NCBI RefSeq assembly: GCF_029910655.1
Contig: NZ_CP123897.1
Coordinates: 1,798,001-1,862,000 of the forward strand
From: Methylomonas sp. UP202
GTDB lineage: Bacteria > Pseudomonadota > Gammaproteobacteria > Methylococcales > Methylomonadaceae
Direction: 5' to 3'
DNA: 64,000 nucleotides
The notes beneath the pieces are model-generated. The model was given only the letters and a program-made list of their open reading frames with translations, did not search any database and was not told the DNA's origin. How positions within the stretch are numbered: the first letter of the stretch is position 1; each line of letters begins with the position of its first letter. Made by a program: the position numbers and the translations under genes. Shown here in pieces: positions 50,024-60,200 of the stretch.

Positions 50024-52514
50024 TTTTCATCATCCGTCTGCTCTGGATTCCGCCATATCCGGCGGTAAGGGCGCCAACCTTGCCCGCTTGACGCAGGCTG
50101 GGTTTGCCGTTCCATCAGGCTTTGTGTTGCCGCCGGAGGGATACTATTCGTTCATTGAGCAATACGATGCATTGCCGGATTTGCTTCGGAATTTGCCTAT
50201 AGACGAACCCCTGGCCTTGGAACAAGCGTGCACAAGTTTATGCGAGCAGTTGACCCAGCTATCGGTGCCAGAAAGCCTGAAGCAGGCAATTGCGGAGGTG
50301 TTGGCTGAGTTTTCGGGCGATACGGCGTTCTCTGTGCGTAGTTCCGCCACTGCCGAGGACTTGGGCGGCGCGGCATTCGCCGGGCAGCACGAAACGTATC
50401 TGAATTGCATCGGCATCGACGACATTGTTTCGCGTATCCGGGATTGCTGGGTGTCGCTGTGGAGTGCCCGCGCCATAGCTTACCGCTTGCAGGCCGGCAT
50501 CGGCTTGTCGAACACTGCGATGGCGGTGGTGGTGCAAAAAATGGCCTTCAATCGGGTCGCCGGCGTGGGATTTTGCATCAATCCAGTTACCGGCAATCCT
50601 GCGCAGCAGTCGGTGGATGCTAATTATGGCTTGGGTGAATCGGTGGTGGGCGGTGAGCATCAGGTTGATCATTGGTTGCTGGATAAGTCGTCCGGCCAAG
50701 TGTTGGATGCGGTTCTGGCGCATAAATCCTCATGCATCGTTGCCGACCGCACGGGTACGCGTAATGAAAACTTGTCAGATGATCGAGCTAATTTACCTTG
50801 TCTCAGCGAACCCGATTTGGCTGAGTTATCCGATTTGATGCGGCGTGTCGAAAAGTTTTACGGTTATCCGCAGGATATAGAGTGGGGTTTTGAGGGTGAA
50901 CAGTTATGGCTGTTGCAAGCGCGACCGATTACCCGCATCCCGCCGCGCTGGACTCGTGACGAATCCGCCGAGCGATTTCCCTCGGTGATTACGCCGCTGG
51001 CGTGGGACTTGGTGGCGGAGGGTTTTCACCAATCGCTGTCGCATTCTTTCGAATTGATGGGCTTGCCGCCGTTTCACGGCAAGTGGTTCGCCTTGTTCGA
51101 TAATTATGTATACGGCAATCAAAATGCCGTCGAAGTTTATGCCGAAGGCACCGCAAATTCACTGAACGTGCGTTCAGTTGCCGAACTGATGTCTGCTTTA
51201 CCGACACTACGCAAACGCTACGCCTGGGTGCAGGAATTACCGATGGCGTGGTCGCGCGATTTGGATCGCTATTTACTCGGACTCGGCGAATTAATGGCCG
51301 AGCCGCTGACAGGACGCTCTATTCCCGAGTTGTGGGATTTTGTACTGCGGGTGAAACAGCTAGGTGCAGAATATTTTCTGCCTAATATTGCCATTTCCAT
51401 TACCCAGCGCACGCTTTACAAACTGGTGTACAGCATCGTCGGAGCGGCGGTTGGCGAAGCGGATGCGCCGGCGACCTTTGATAGCTTGCTGGCCTACTGC
51501 GAAACCAAAACAGGTTTCGTCAATAAGGAACTTTACCGGCTGGCACGGCGGATTGCCGAGTGCCCCAAACTCGTGCAAGCGTTGCGCACCCAAACTGGTC
51601 AGCAATTTCTGGCTTCCGGCGGATTCATACAGGAAGCAGATATTGCAGCCGCTTTCCAGCGTTTTTTACAGGATCATGGGCATCGGGAAGTAGAGTTCGA
51701 TCCCTATCATCCGACCTGGTTGGAAGCGCCATGGCTGGTGATTGAAAATCTGAAAATGATGTTGGACTCGACCGTTGAAGACCCTGCCGAAAAGGAACGT
51801 ACTCTGAAAGTCCGGATGTTGGAAACCGAGCGGCAATTGATAGTCGGATTGCCGGAGGATTTGCGGTTTCCTGTGCAGGAGTTGTTGCGCTTAGCTCGGG
51901 TTTATACCGCTTTGGACGACATAGAACATTACCAGACTACACGATTGACATTGCCGTTCCGCAAGGGTTTACGGGCCTTGGGTATAGCCTTACAGGCCAG
52001 GGGCATCATTACGGAAGCGATGGATGTGTTCTTTGCCAGAGCCGAACAGCTCTCGGAAACAATCCGCCTTAACGACGCCGAGTCGTGGCGTTGTTTGGCC
52101 GATAGCGTAGTCCGGGAAAAACAGGCGTATCAAAACCATAGGCAGCATTCACCGGAATGGGAATTGGGTAAGTCACAAGCCTATATCGCTAAAGACGGGG
52201 ACTTTGTTGGTTTGCCCGGTAGCCCCGGCGTTGCCAGCGGCACGGTTTTTAAGGTGTTGTCGCAGGACGATTTCGCCGATTTTCCGGCCAACGCGGTACT
52301 GGTAGCTCGCACCACCAACCCTGCCTGGACACCTTTATTTTATAAGGCGGCGGCCGTGATCACCGAAAGCGGCGGACCTTTATCGCATGGCGCAGTGACT
52401 GCGCGAGAGGTGGGGTTACCCGCAGTAATGAGCGTCAGAGGTGTGCTGGATGCTTTGATGAATGGCGACAAAGTGACAGTCGATGGTACTGCGGGCCGAG
52501 TAAGACTGGATTGA
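50007..52514 (+). CDS. PEP/pyruvate-binding phosphotransferase, rifampicin phosphotransferase-like
   Basis: 835 residues from the ATG at 50007 (AGAAGGATACCT upstream); a longer frame overlaps the PAP2 gene and is rejected. The N-terminal ATP-grasp domain (about 10-340) has GGKGANLARLTQAGFAVPSG and RSSATAEDLGGAAFAGQHET. A central helical domain follows. The C-terminal swivelling domain has ESGGPLSHGAVTAREVG with the phosphate-carrying His at position 794. The layout matches rifampicin phosphotransferase and relatives of PEP synthase, which lacks the middle domain. True substrate unknown; with the acyltransferase and PAP2 genes it may phosphorylate a lipid or its headgroup. Confidence 0.88.
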   Translation: MPTLFDFHHPSALDSAISGGKGANLARLTQAGFAVPSGFVLPPEGYYSFIEQYDALPDLLRNLPIDEPLALEQACTSLCEQLTQLSVPESLKQAIAEVLAEFSGDTAFSVRSSATAEDLGGAAFAGQHETYLNCIGIDDIVSRIRDCWVSLWSARAIAYRLQAGIGLSNTAMAVVVQKMAFNRVAGVGFCINPVTGNPAQQSVDANYGLGESVVGGEHQVDHWLLDKSSGQVLDAVLAHKSSCIVADRTGTRNENLSDDRANLPCLSEPDLAELSDLMRRVEKFYGYPQDIEWGFEGEQLWLLQARPITRIPPRWTRDESAERFPSVITPLAWDLVAEGFHQSLSHSFELMGLPPFHGKWFALFDNYVYGNQNAVEVYAEGTANSLNVRSVAELMSALPTLRKRYAWVQELPMAWSRDLDRYLLGLGELMAEPLTGRSIPELWDFVLRVKQLGAEYFLPNIAISITQRTLYKLVYSIVGAAVGEADAPATFDSLLAYCETKTGFVNKELYRLARRIAECPKLVQALRTQTGQQFLASGGFIQEADIAAAFQRFLQDHGHREVEFDPYHPTWLEAPWLVIENLKMMLDSTVEDPAEKERTLKVRMLETERQLIVGLPEDLRFPVQELLRLARVYTALDDIEHYQTTRLTLPFRKGLRALGIALQARGIITEAMDVFFARAEQLSETIRLNDAESWRCLADSVVREKQAYQNHRQHSPEWELGKSQAYIAKDGDFVGLPGSPGVASGTVFKVLSQDDFADFPANAVLVARTTNPAWTPLFYKAAAVITESGGPLSHGAVTAREVGLPAVMSVRGVLDALMNGDKVTVDGTAGRVRLD

Positions 52515-52601
52515 AGCAAGTCTTCGTAAGCAGGTCGGTCGGTCCACTTTGCAAAAATTCGGGATACCCCCGGTTTTTGCCATAAGCGCAAGATTCAGAG
52601 C

Positions 52602-52790
52602 TTTGGCTTGGCGCCGCGGTTAAATCGAACCGATATGGCCTGCCGCAGCGTTTCCAATCCCGCGCCTTTACCGGCGATTTTCAACGAAGCGTAAGCATCC
52701 AGACTAAAACTATAAATATCGCTGGCCAGCGCCATATTGGCATCTTCGCGTCGGCTCAATTATTTGCGCAGTCGGTAAGGCAAGGGTAGA
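52602..52790 (-). pseudogene. Decayed copy of the 32937 gene's C-terminal part
   Basis: From TTTGGCTTGGCGCCGCGGTT onward this stretch matches 32943-33130 almost base for base (CTTTACCGGCGATTTTCAACG, CAGACTAAAACTATAAATATC), with later divergence and an in-frame stop. Only the last 55 or so codons are represented. It shows an ectopic duplication or a relic of a paralogue 20 kb away. Confidence 0.75.
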
Positions 52791-52989
52791 GATTAGGGCC
52801 GCATTCGCCGATGCGATTATGCCTCCCAAGCCGCGCGTACGCCCCCGCGTGGGGACTTAGTAGCGCGCGTCTAGCGGGGAATGGCACCTCTGCGGCGAGA
52901 CGGGTTGGCGCGTGGGATCGATAAATCTTGGCTTTCAACGCTGTTTCCGGCTAGTATCGACCCGGCCATTCCGATACGAGAGTACCCTG

Positions 52990-53205
52990 ATGATCAGCGC
53001 TGAACTGCGGCAATTACCTGCAACCGAAAAACTCAAGCTCATCGAAGCGCTGTGGGACGATTTGCTCGATAACGAAAATGACGTCCCGGCGTTACCTTGG
53101 CATCAGGAGGAGTTACAGCGCACGGAAGCCGCTTATGCAGCAGGGGATGTCGAGGCGGTCGATTGGCGGCAAGCCAAAAAGGCATTACGCTCGCGGTTCG
53201 AATGA
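52990..53205 (+). CDS. Addiction-module antitoxin (RelB/CHP02574-like)
   Basis: 71 residues. MISAELRQLPATEKLKLIEA and ALWDDLLDN are the signature of the addiction-module family that pairs with RelE/ParE toxins. The ATG at 52990 is chosen from family start; the frame continues upstream to 52912. It overlaps the toxin ATG by 4 bp. Confidence 0.88.
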   Translation: MISAELRQLPATEKLKLIEALWDDLLDNENDVPALPWHQEELQRTEAAYAAGDVEAVDWRQAKKALRSRFE

Positions 53206-53495
53206 AAATTCGGATTTTACGCACTGCCATGGATGATTTGTCGGCAGGCTGCGTGTTTTACGATAAGTAGCAAGAAGGATTTGGCGATTATTTTTTCGAT
53301 AGTCTGTTCGCCGAAATTGATTCATTAGCTTTATATGCCGTGGTTCATAGCCTGCATTTTGGATTCCATAGGCTTTTGGCAAAGCGGTTTCCCTATGCCA
53401 TTTATTACAAAGTGATCGACGATCAAGCCCTTGTAATCCGAATTCTGGACTGCAGGCGGAATCCAAAGCGGCTTCGGCGGGAGATAGAGCATTAA
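53202..53495 (+). pseudogene. RelE/ParE-type toxin, amber-interrupted
   Basis: ATG 53202 overlaps the antitoxin stop. The 97-residue frame is typical (MKIRILRTAMDDLSAG, FAEIDSLALYAVVHSL, RFPYAIYYKVIDDQALVIRI, ILDCRRNPKRLR), but codon 23 (53268-53270) is TAG between YDK and QEGFGDYF, where such toxins have a glutamine or glutamate. The toxin is therefore probably not made, leaving an orphan antitoxin. Confidence 0.8.
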
Positions 53496-53978
53496 TCGGT
53501 TCAGGCTTAGCTGTGCCGCATTTCACGTATATTCAAGCTCTAGCTTGAATACCTAAAACTTGGAAGCTCTTGCGTCCTGTCAAATAAAGAGTGCTAGAGC
53601 TTTCAGGGTTCAGCTGCCAAGCTGGAGTTCGGTAACCAGTGTAAAAACAGCGGCAGTCGGCCAAGTGCGGACGGATAGTTTTTCCGACGAAGGTCTGTTG
53701 ATTGATCTACAGCCGCCAGCCGTAATCCCAAAAAGGTGCGACCGCCTATAGGTTGTGCCGAGCCATGCGAGGCGCAACGATCGCGAACGGTGCGCCTGAC
53801 GGCAGCACCCGTTAGTCTGCGCACCTTACGGCCTTGACAACCTCTGGAAAAGGAATGCTGCCGTCAAGAGTGGGATGTGCAGCTTCGGCAACAACTTCAG
53901 ATTTCATAGTAATCCTTCAATGTAAGAGTTTTAACGTCTAGCATGACGCTAAGAGGCGGCGCGCTTTTGTGCTGTCCT
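53496..53978. other. Intergenic, nothing recognised
   Basis: About 480 bp between the broken toxin and the hairpin cluster. I see open frames without family features and no clear promoter or hairpin. Confidence 0.4.
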
Positions 53979-54051
53979 GCACCGCTCATGCGGTGCATAT
54001 TTGGACGCTGGAGCGTCCATCATTGCGTTCCCACGCTGGAGCGTGGGAACG
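53979..54051. repeat. Three consecutive palindromes (REP-like cluster)
   Basis: TGCACCGCTCATGCGGTGCA (53979-53998), TGGACGCTGGAGCGTCCA (54002-54019) and CGTTCCCACGCTGGAGCGTGGGAACG-type (54026-54051). The third matches the REP inside the broken RAYT gene. They lie between convergent or terminal regions and may act as a bidirectional terminator. Confidence 0.7.
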
Positions 54052-54078
54052 ATGGATAAGTCCTAGTTCGATCAGGCG

Positions 54079-57072
54079 TTAAATTCCTCGTGCGCTTTTC
54101 CAGTCTTCCCAATATAGAGACGGCTTCATGATTTCGGTATCAATATAATAAATTAAACTCTCATATTCTTTACGAATGTCTTCAATCGATGCCTGTTGTT
54201 CTAAATTTGGTTGTAACCATTTACATAATGCGTCTAGTTCTGATGGTGTGGCAGAGACTTTGGGCGATGGTCTCCTACGACTTGTGCCAGAAAACAAAAA
54301 TGGCAATAAAACAAATTTTGCAGTTGGTTGATAAATTTCAAATAGATATTCGGCTCTCAGCTTGGTGCTTTCGCTTAAATATAATTTTTCGAATTTATCT
54401 TGGAAGCCCAGAATAAAGCGGCGATTAGAATCCGATAAGTGCATTCGGTGAGCCAATTGTATTGCCAGGGCTTTGTTACTGTATAAGGGTTGCGGTTTTT
54501 TAGCGAATTGGTATCTTAAGTTAAAGTCATCTTTTTGATTGCTTTCGTTCTCAATAACTTGTACGGTTTTTCCTGTGGTTTTATACCATTCTTTAATTAT
54601 TATTCCCTTTATGTAAGAACCGGATGTGTCATTATTTATAACTAGATCGCAGCCGGCAATAGGAAACCGATCATCATGCCCTTTAATCCCTAATATCCAC
54701 GATTCTCGCTCGAATAATTCTTGGAATGTTATGTTGTTAGTGTTTAACTCTAGCCATGCGCCATCAACTTTTTTTGCAAGGTTAGTCCAGTTGCCGCCAT
54801 AAACATAGGACATGGATTCAAGGAATAATGAAAATACGGCTTTTTTATGTTGAGCGTTGGAGTCTGGAAATGAGGTTGGAGTCTCCAAATCATCCTGCAC
54901 AAGCTTTTCGAGTGCCAGCAAAGCTAATTGCGAAAAATCTTGCTCAGCCTCTTTCATGAGTTGGTCACGGTTGGCCATTAACCACTCACCCGCCTTGCCT
55001 GACATTAAATTTATTGCAACTGCGACATTAGGGAGATAAAGCGAGTTTTGCTTAAAAGGTTGTCCTCTATAGAAAGCCTCATTTTGACGGAATCCTAGGT
55101 TTGGTTGATATTTTAGAGAAACTTGATGTTCATTCACATCTATAAATCGCCAATTATCTATCAATTCTTCGGTAGGGAAATTTTCTGACCCTATCGCAAA
55201 TTCTGGCTTATCAATGGGCTTTAGTTTTCCGGTAATAGGTAATAAAGAATTCTCTGAAAATGTATTGATTTTATCGGCCAACTCGGCTGCATTCAAAGGC
55301 AGAGCCTTGTCTAATATTGGATCATATAGATCGATAAAATTGCGTACGAGTGATTCTCCAAACGGCATACTATAGCTATTAGCGAATTTATCGAATAGTA
55401 TCAAAATTTCGATAGATGTGCCATAAGGTCTGGATATATTATTTTCCAATAATTTTAAAACAACCAATCCCTCCTTATCCTTGGTTGGGCTGTGCATCGT
55501 TATTTCGAGTGTTTCATTAGTAAAAATGCATTTTGTTGTTAATTTAATTGCGTCGGTAATTAGAAATACGCTTTGAAAACCGATACCAAAAGCCCCTGAT
55601 GGTTTCATCCATTCAGGCATGCTATTAATTTTTATTTGGCGGGTGATATTACTTTGTGAACCTCCTATTTTTAGCATGTAACCCAAATCGTCTCGACTGA
55701 TTCCTGTGCCAATGTCTTTAATTTCTAATTTCCAGCATGATTTGTCGTCCGGTGTGTTTACATCAGATATTAATTCTTCGAATTTAACTTCGACTTTTCC
55801 GGTTTGGAGTATTTTTTTGACGTCATCTGAAAATGGATTTTTCCATATGTCGGGATTTTTCTTTTCCTGATGTGTAAGCCACAATCGTAATAGAGTAGCG
55901 TCAACCGCGTTTTGCAATAATTCGCGAATACATGCAAACTGGCTGCTATATAAATGATTACCTTGCAATAGTTTAATGGCTTGCTTGGCATCAATACCAA
56001 ATTGAGGGCGTTGGCCTTCGTTCAGTATCTGTTCGTTCCCGCTTAAACGGACAGCTATTTCTCCTAATGTAGGCAACAAGCCAAATTCGCGACTGGGTAC
56101 AATGTCTTGCCAATGGGCCATTTGATCTTGTATTTCTTGTTTGAGCCAATCGAACCACTTAAATGTTTCCAAATAGCCGTCTATGGTTTCGCATTCTGCG
56201 GTAATTTCGATTCTCTCTTGATCTACACGAAGATGGCGGAGACCGGCGTGTTTATCTTCATGCGCTTTACTGAGACTCGGACGGTTCTCTCCAGCAATGC
56301 GTTGCATCACGGGGCAAAATCGATTGTCATCGAGATCCAGTAAATCACCCATACGCAACAAACATGCAACAAAGCGAGGATGGCAATCTTCTTGTGCTAG
56401 CCCAGCTTCACGAAAAGGTAAACCAGTTGATGAAAGCAATCGCTTGAATGGTAGGCCATGCATGTGGCAAATACGTCCTAGCAGTTTGAATAGTCTGGCC
56501 GGTATCAATTCGGTGCGAGGCGAGCTTATGCCTACGCTCTCCCAAGGTGCTTGGAGGATTTTATTGGCTCGATCAGCATGCTGTTGCCTAAACCATTCGG
56601 CCATCAATTGGCGAAATTTATCCACTGCGTCCATTGGGTTGTCCGCGCCCCCAAAGCACTGGGATATATCTTTTGAATAAAAACTCTGAGAAAAACGATT
56701 CAATTCGTGATTTTGGTTATTACGAATCTGCTCGATATATTGCCGAAAAGAGGGGTTTCCTAATGCATCCTCAATATCTTGTTGCGGTACGACCATTCCT
56801 ATATCGTGCCAATAAGCGGCCTCTAAGAGTAGCCAAGTGTCAGTAGCGGTTAATTTGCCAATATTTACTGGCCCTAACAGGCGCTCGATATTGATTAAAA
56901 TTTGCTTGCTATGAGATACATCATGTCGGCTGTAATGTGGAAAAAGGTTGCCAATCGTTTGTAATGCTTTGGGTATTAATTTTTCATCGAATCCCCACTG
57001 ATTCACCAGCATTTCAAGAGCTGAATGCTCATGCGCTTTATTTTTTAAATGCTGAATCAGAAAATCAGCCAT
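54079..57072 (-). CDS. HD-domain plus Hsp90-like ATPase fusion protein
   Basis: 997 residues from the ATG at 57072 (AAGGAAG upstream); a GTG two codons earlier is less likely. Residues about 40-300 hold an HD metal-dependent phosphohydrolase domain (RHDVSHSKQI and AAYWHDIGMV, with a late DCHPRFVACLLRMGDLLDLD). From about 370 a GHKL ATPase follows: N-box ELLQNAVDATLLRLW, DIGTGISRDDL (G1) and GAFGIGFQSVF (G2), as in Hsp90/MutL. Such HD-HATPase fusions have been described in predicted conflict systems. The gene is much more AT-rich than the flanking genes, which suggests horizontal transfer. It has no neighbour partner on the left. Confidence 0.85.
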   Translation of the reverse strand: MADFLIQHLKNKAHEHSALEMLVNQWGFDEKLIPKALQTIGNLFPHYSRHDVSHSKQILINIERLLGPVNIGKLTATDTWLLLEAAYWHDIGMVVPQQDIEDALGNPSFRQYIEQIRNNQNHELNRFSQSFYSKDISQCFGGADNPMDAVDKFRQLMAEWFRQQHADRANKILQAPWESVGISSPRTELIPARLFKLLGRICHMHGLPFKRLLSSTGLPFREAGLAQEDCHPRFVACLLRMGDLLDLDDNRFCPVMQRIAGENRPSLSKAHEDKHAGLRHLRVDQERIEITAECETIDGYLETFKWFDWLKQEIQDQMAHWQDIVPSREFGLLPTLGEIAVRLSGNEQILNEGQRPQFGIDAKQAIKLLQGNHLYSSQFACIRELLQNAVDATLLRLWLTHQEKKNPDIWKNPFSDDVKKILQTGKVEVKFEELISDVNTPDDKSCWKLEIKDIGTGISRDDLGYMLKIGGSQSNITRQIKINSMPEWMKPSGAFGIGFQSVFLITDAIKLTTKCIFTNETLEITMHSPTKDKEGLVVLKLLENNISRPYGTSIEILILFDKFANSYSMPFGESLVRNFIDLYDPILDKALPLNAAELADKINTFSENSLLPITGKLKPIDKPEFAIGSENFPTEELIDNWRFIDVNEHQVSLKYQPNLGFRQNEAFYRGQPFKQNSLYLPNVAVAINLMSGKAGEWLMANRDQLMKEAEQDFSQLALLALEKLVQDDLETPTSFPDSNAQHKKAVFSLFLESMSYVYGGNWTNLAKKVDGAWLELNTNNITFQELFERESWILGIKGHDDRFPIAGCDLVINNDTSGSYIKGIIIKEWYKTTGKTVQVIENESNQKDDFNLRYQFAKKPQPLYSNKALAIQLAHRMHLSDSNRRFILGFQDKFEKLYLSESTKLRAEYLFEIYQPTAKFVLLPFLFSGTSRRRPSPKVSATPSELDALCKWLQPNLEQQASIEDIRKEYESLIYYIDTEIMKPSLYWEDWKSARGI

Positions 57073-57290
57073 TGCCACTTCCTTATTGTTAGAGGTTAAT
57101 CAAATGAAAGGCTCGTTGGCCGAGATTAGCGTAGCGAATTCTACGAATGCAAGGATAACGATTGAATTGTCATATTTCGATTATGCTAATCAGAGCATAA
57201 CTGCCACATGTTATACCGCTATTCATGTTCCAATGTAAAACATCCATCCACGCCTTATAATGCCCAGCTTTTTACGATCTTTACCTCCCC

Positions 57291-60200
57291 ATGTCCGTCC
57301 ACGACACCTTGAAACAACTCGCCAAAAACCTTAGCAACTGCATGAGCGTAGACCGCCACGGCTTCAAGCGGCAGCTCGACCGGTTGCGCGGCGAGGTGGG
57401 GAAGGGCAAGGATGTAGCCGGGCAGTTGCAACAACTGGCGGACAAGATCGAGCGCTCGGTCAGCCGTTGTAATCAGCGCCGCGTTTCGGTGCCTGCGATT
57501 AACTATCCGGATTTGCCGGTCAGCGGCAAGAAGGATGAAATTGCCGAGCTGATTAAAAACAACCAAGTGACGATAGTCTGCGGCGAGACCGGTTCCGGCA
57601 AGACCACCCAGTTGCCGAAGATATGCCTGGACATCGGTCGCGGCATCAGCGGCATGATCGGTCATACCCAGCCCAGAAGAATCGCGGCGCGCACCGTGGC
57701 CCACCGCATCGCAGAGGAGCTGGGCCAGGCCATCGGCAACACGGTCGGTTACAAGGTACGCTTTCACGACCAGACCGCGCCGAATTCGCTGGTCAAATTG
57801 ATGACCGACGGGATTTTGCTGGCCGAGACTCAGAACGACCGCTATCTGAACCAGTACGACACGCTGATCATCGATGAGGCCCACGAGCGCAGTCTGAACA
57901 TCGATTTTTTGCTGGGCTATTTGCGCTGGCTGCTGCCGAAGCGGCCGGATTTGAAAGTGGTGATTACCTCGGCGACCATCGATCCGGAGCGCTTCGCCAA
58001 GCATTTTAATAACGCGCCGATTGTGAATGTTTCCGGCCGTACCTATCCGGTGGATGTGCGCTACCGGCCGATCGAACTGATCGAGGAAGACGACGAAACG
58101 TCGGCCGATTTGCAGCAAGCGATACTGGATGCGGTGGACGAGTTGTATCGGGATTTGCGCGGCGACATTCTGATCTTTCTCAGCGGCGAACACGAAATAC
58201 GCGAAACCACCGAATCCCTGCGTAAATCGCATAATAATGGTCGCTACGAGGTGCTGCCGCTGTACTCCAAGCTCAGCGTCGCCGAGCAGGAGCGGGTGTT
58301 TAAACCCAGCGGCAACAAGCCGCGCATCGTGTTGGCCACCAACGTCGCCGAGACTTCGCTGACCGTGCCCGGCATTCGCTGCGTGATCGACTCGGGCCAT
58401 GCCCGCATCAGCCGCTACAGCGCCAAGAGCAAGATTCAGCGTTTGCCGATCGAGCGGATCTCCCAAGCCAGCGCCAACCAGCGCGCCGGGCGTTGCGGTC
58501 GGGTCGCGGAAGGCATTTGCATTCGGCTGTATTCCAAAGAGGATTATCTGGCCCGGCCGGAATTTACCGATCCGGAGATTTTGCGCACCAATCTGTCGTC
58601 GGTGATCTTGCAGATGGCGGCGTTGAAGCTGGGCGACATCGAGGAGTTTCCGTTCGTCGAGCCGCCGGACGAAAAAATGGTCCGCGACGGTAAGACTTCG
58701 TTGTTCGAAGTCGATGCCTTGGACAAGCAAGGCAACTTGACCGACACCGGCCGCCAGTTGGCGAAGATTCCGACCGACCCGAAGCTGGCGCGCATGCTGC
58801 TGGCGGCCGCGCAATTGGGTTCGCTGCACGAGGTCGCGATCATCGTGTCGGCCTTGAGTATTCAAGACCCGCGCGACAAGCCGGCTGATAAATTGCCTCA
58901 GGCCGAGGCCAAGCATGCGCAATTCAAGGCCGAAGATTCGGACTTCCTGACCCTGCTGAATCTGTGGAATGCCTTCGAGGAACAGAAGAAACACCTGACC
59001 AACAGCAAATTGCGTAAATACTGCCAGGACAACTTTTTGTCCTATATCAGGATGCGCGAATGGCACGACATCCATACCCAGATCATGCAGGTGGCGCGCG
59101 GCGATTTGGGCTTAAAGACCGCCGGCAATCCGGCCAATTACGAACAAATCCACATGGCCTTGCTGCCGGGTTTGCTGTCCAACATCGGTTTCCGCCACGA
59201 ACAATATGAGTATTTGGGTGCGCGCGGCTTGAAGTTTTTCATCTTTCCCGGTTCCGGACAGCACAAGGCGCGGCCGAAGTGGATCATGGCCGCCGAGCAG
59301 GTCGAAACTAGCAAGGTCTACGCCCGCACCGTCGCCAAGATCGAGCCGGAATGGATAGAAGCCTGCGCCCAGCATCTGGTTAAACGCAATTACTACGACC
59401 CGCATTGGGAAAAAAACGCCGGCCGCTGCGGCGTGTTCGAACGGACCTTGTTGTACGGTTTGACGCTGACCGCCAAGCGCAAGGTGCCTTACGAAAACGT
59501 CGATCCGAAAGCGGCCCGGGAGATGTTTATTCGTCATGCCTTGGTCAATCAGGATTACCACTCCAACGCGCCGTTTTTTAAAGCCAACGAAAAACTGCTG
59601 GAGGAGGTCGGTTACATTCAGCACAAGGGTCGCCGCGTCGATTTGATCGAGGACGAGGAATGGCTGTACCAGTTTTACGATAAAAAGCTGCCGGCCGAAG
59701 TCGTCAGCGGCATCGCGCTGGATCAATGGCGCAAAAAGGTCGAGCGGGATAATCCGAAGATTCTGTTTTTGACCAAGGAAGACTTGACCCGGGAAGAGGA
59801 CAACCGGATCAACGACTGGGATTTTCCGGACAGCAAGAAAGTCGGGGATTTGACCATCGAATTGCATTACCGCTTCGAGCCGGGCCACGACGAGGACGGC
59901 GTAACCGCGATCATTCCGGTGCATCAACTCAATCAGATTCGGCAGATGCCGTTCGATTGGCTGGTGCCGGGCATGCTGGAGGAAAAAGTCACGGCGCTGA
60001 TCAAGTCTTTACCTAAGCATTTGCGCAAGCACTTCGTGCCGGTGCCGAACACCGCCAAGGCCTGTCTGGAAATCGAGCCGGATTTCAAGGGTTCGGTCTA
60101 CGAATGGCTGAGTAACCGTTTGCGCAAACTGACCGGCGAGGCGATCCCGCTCAACGAATGGCAGCCGGATCAACTGCCGGAACATTTGAAGATGAACTTT

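Noticed and set aside
57255-59075. A 606-codon open frame on the minus strand opposite hrpA
   Set aside because: Lies entirely inside hrpA on the other strand; composition is a shadow of GC-rich codon use (high Gly/Gln/Arg) and shows no family features.
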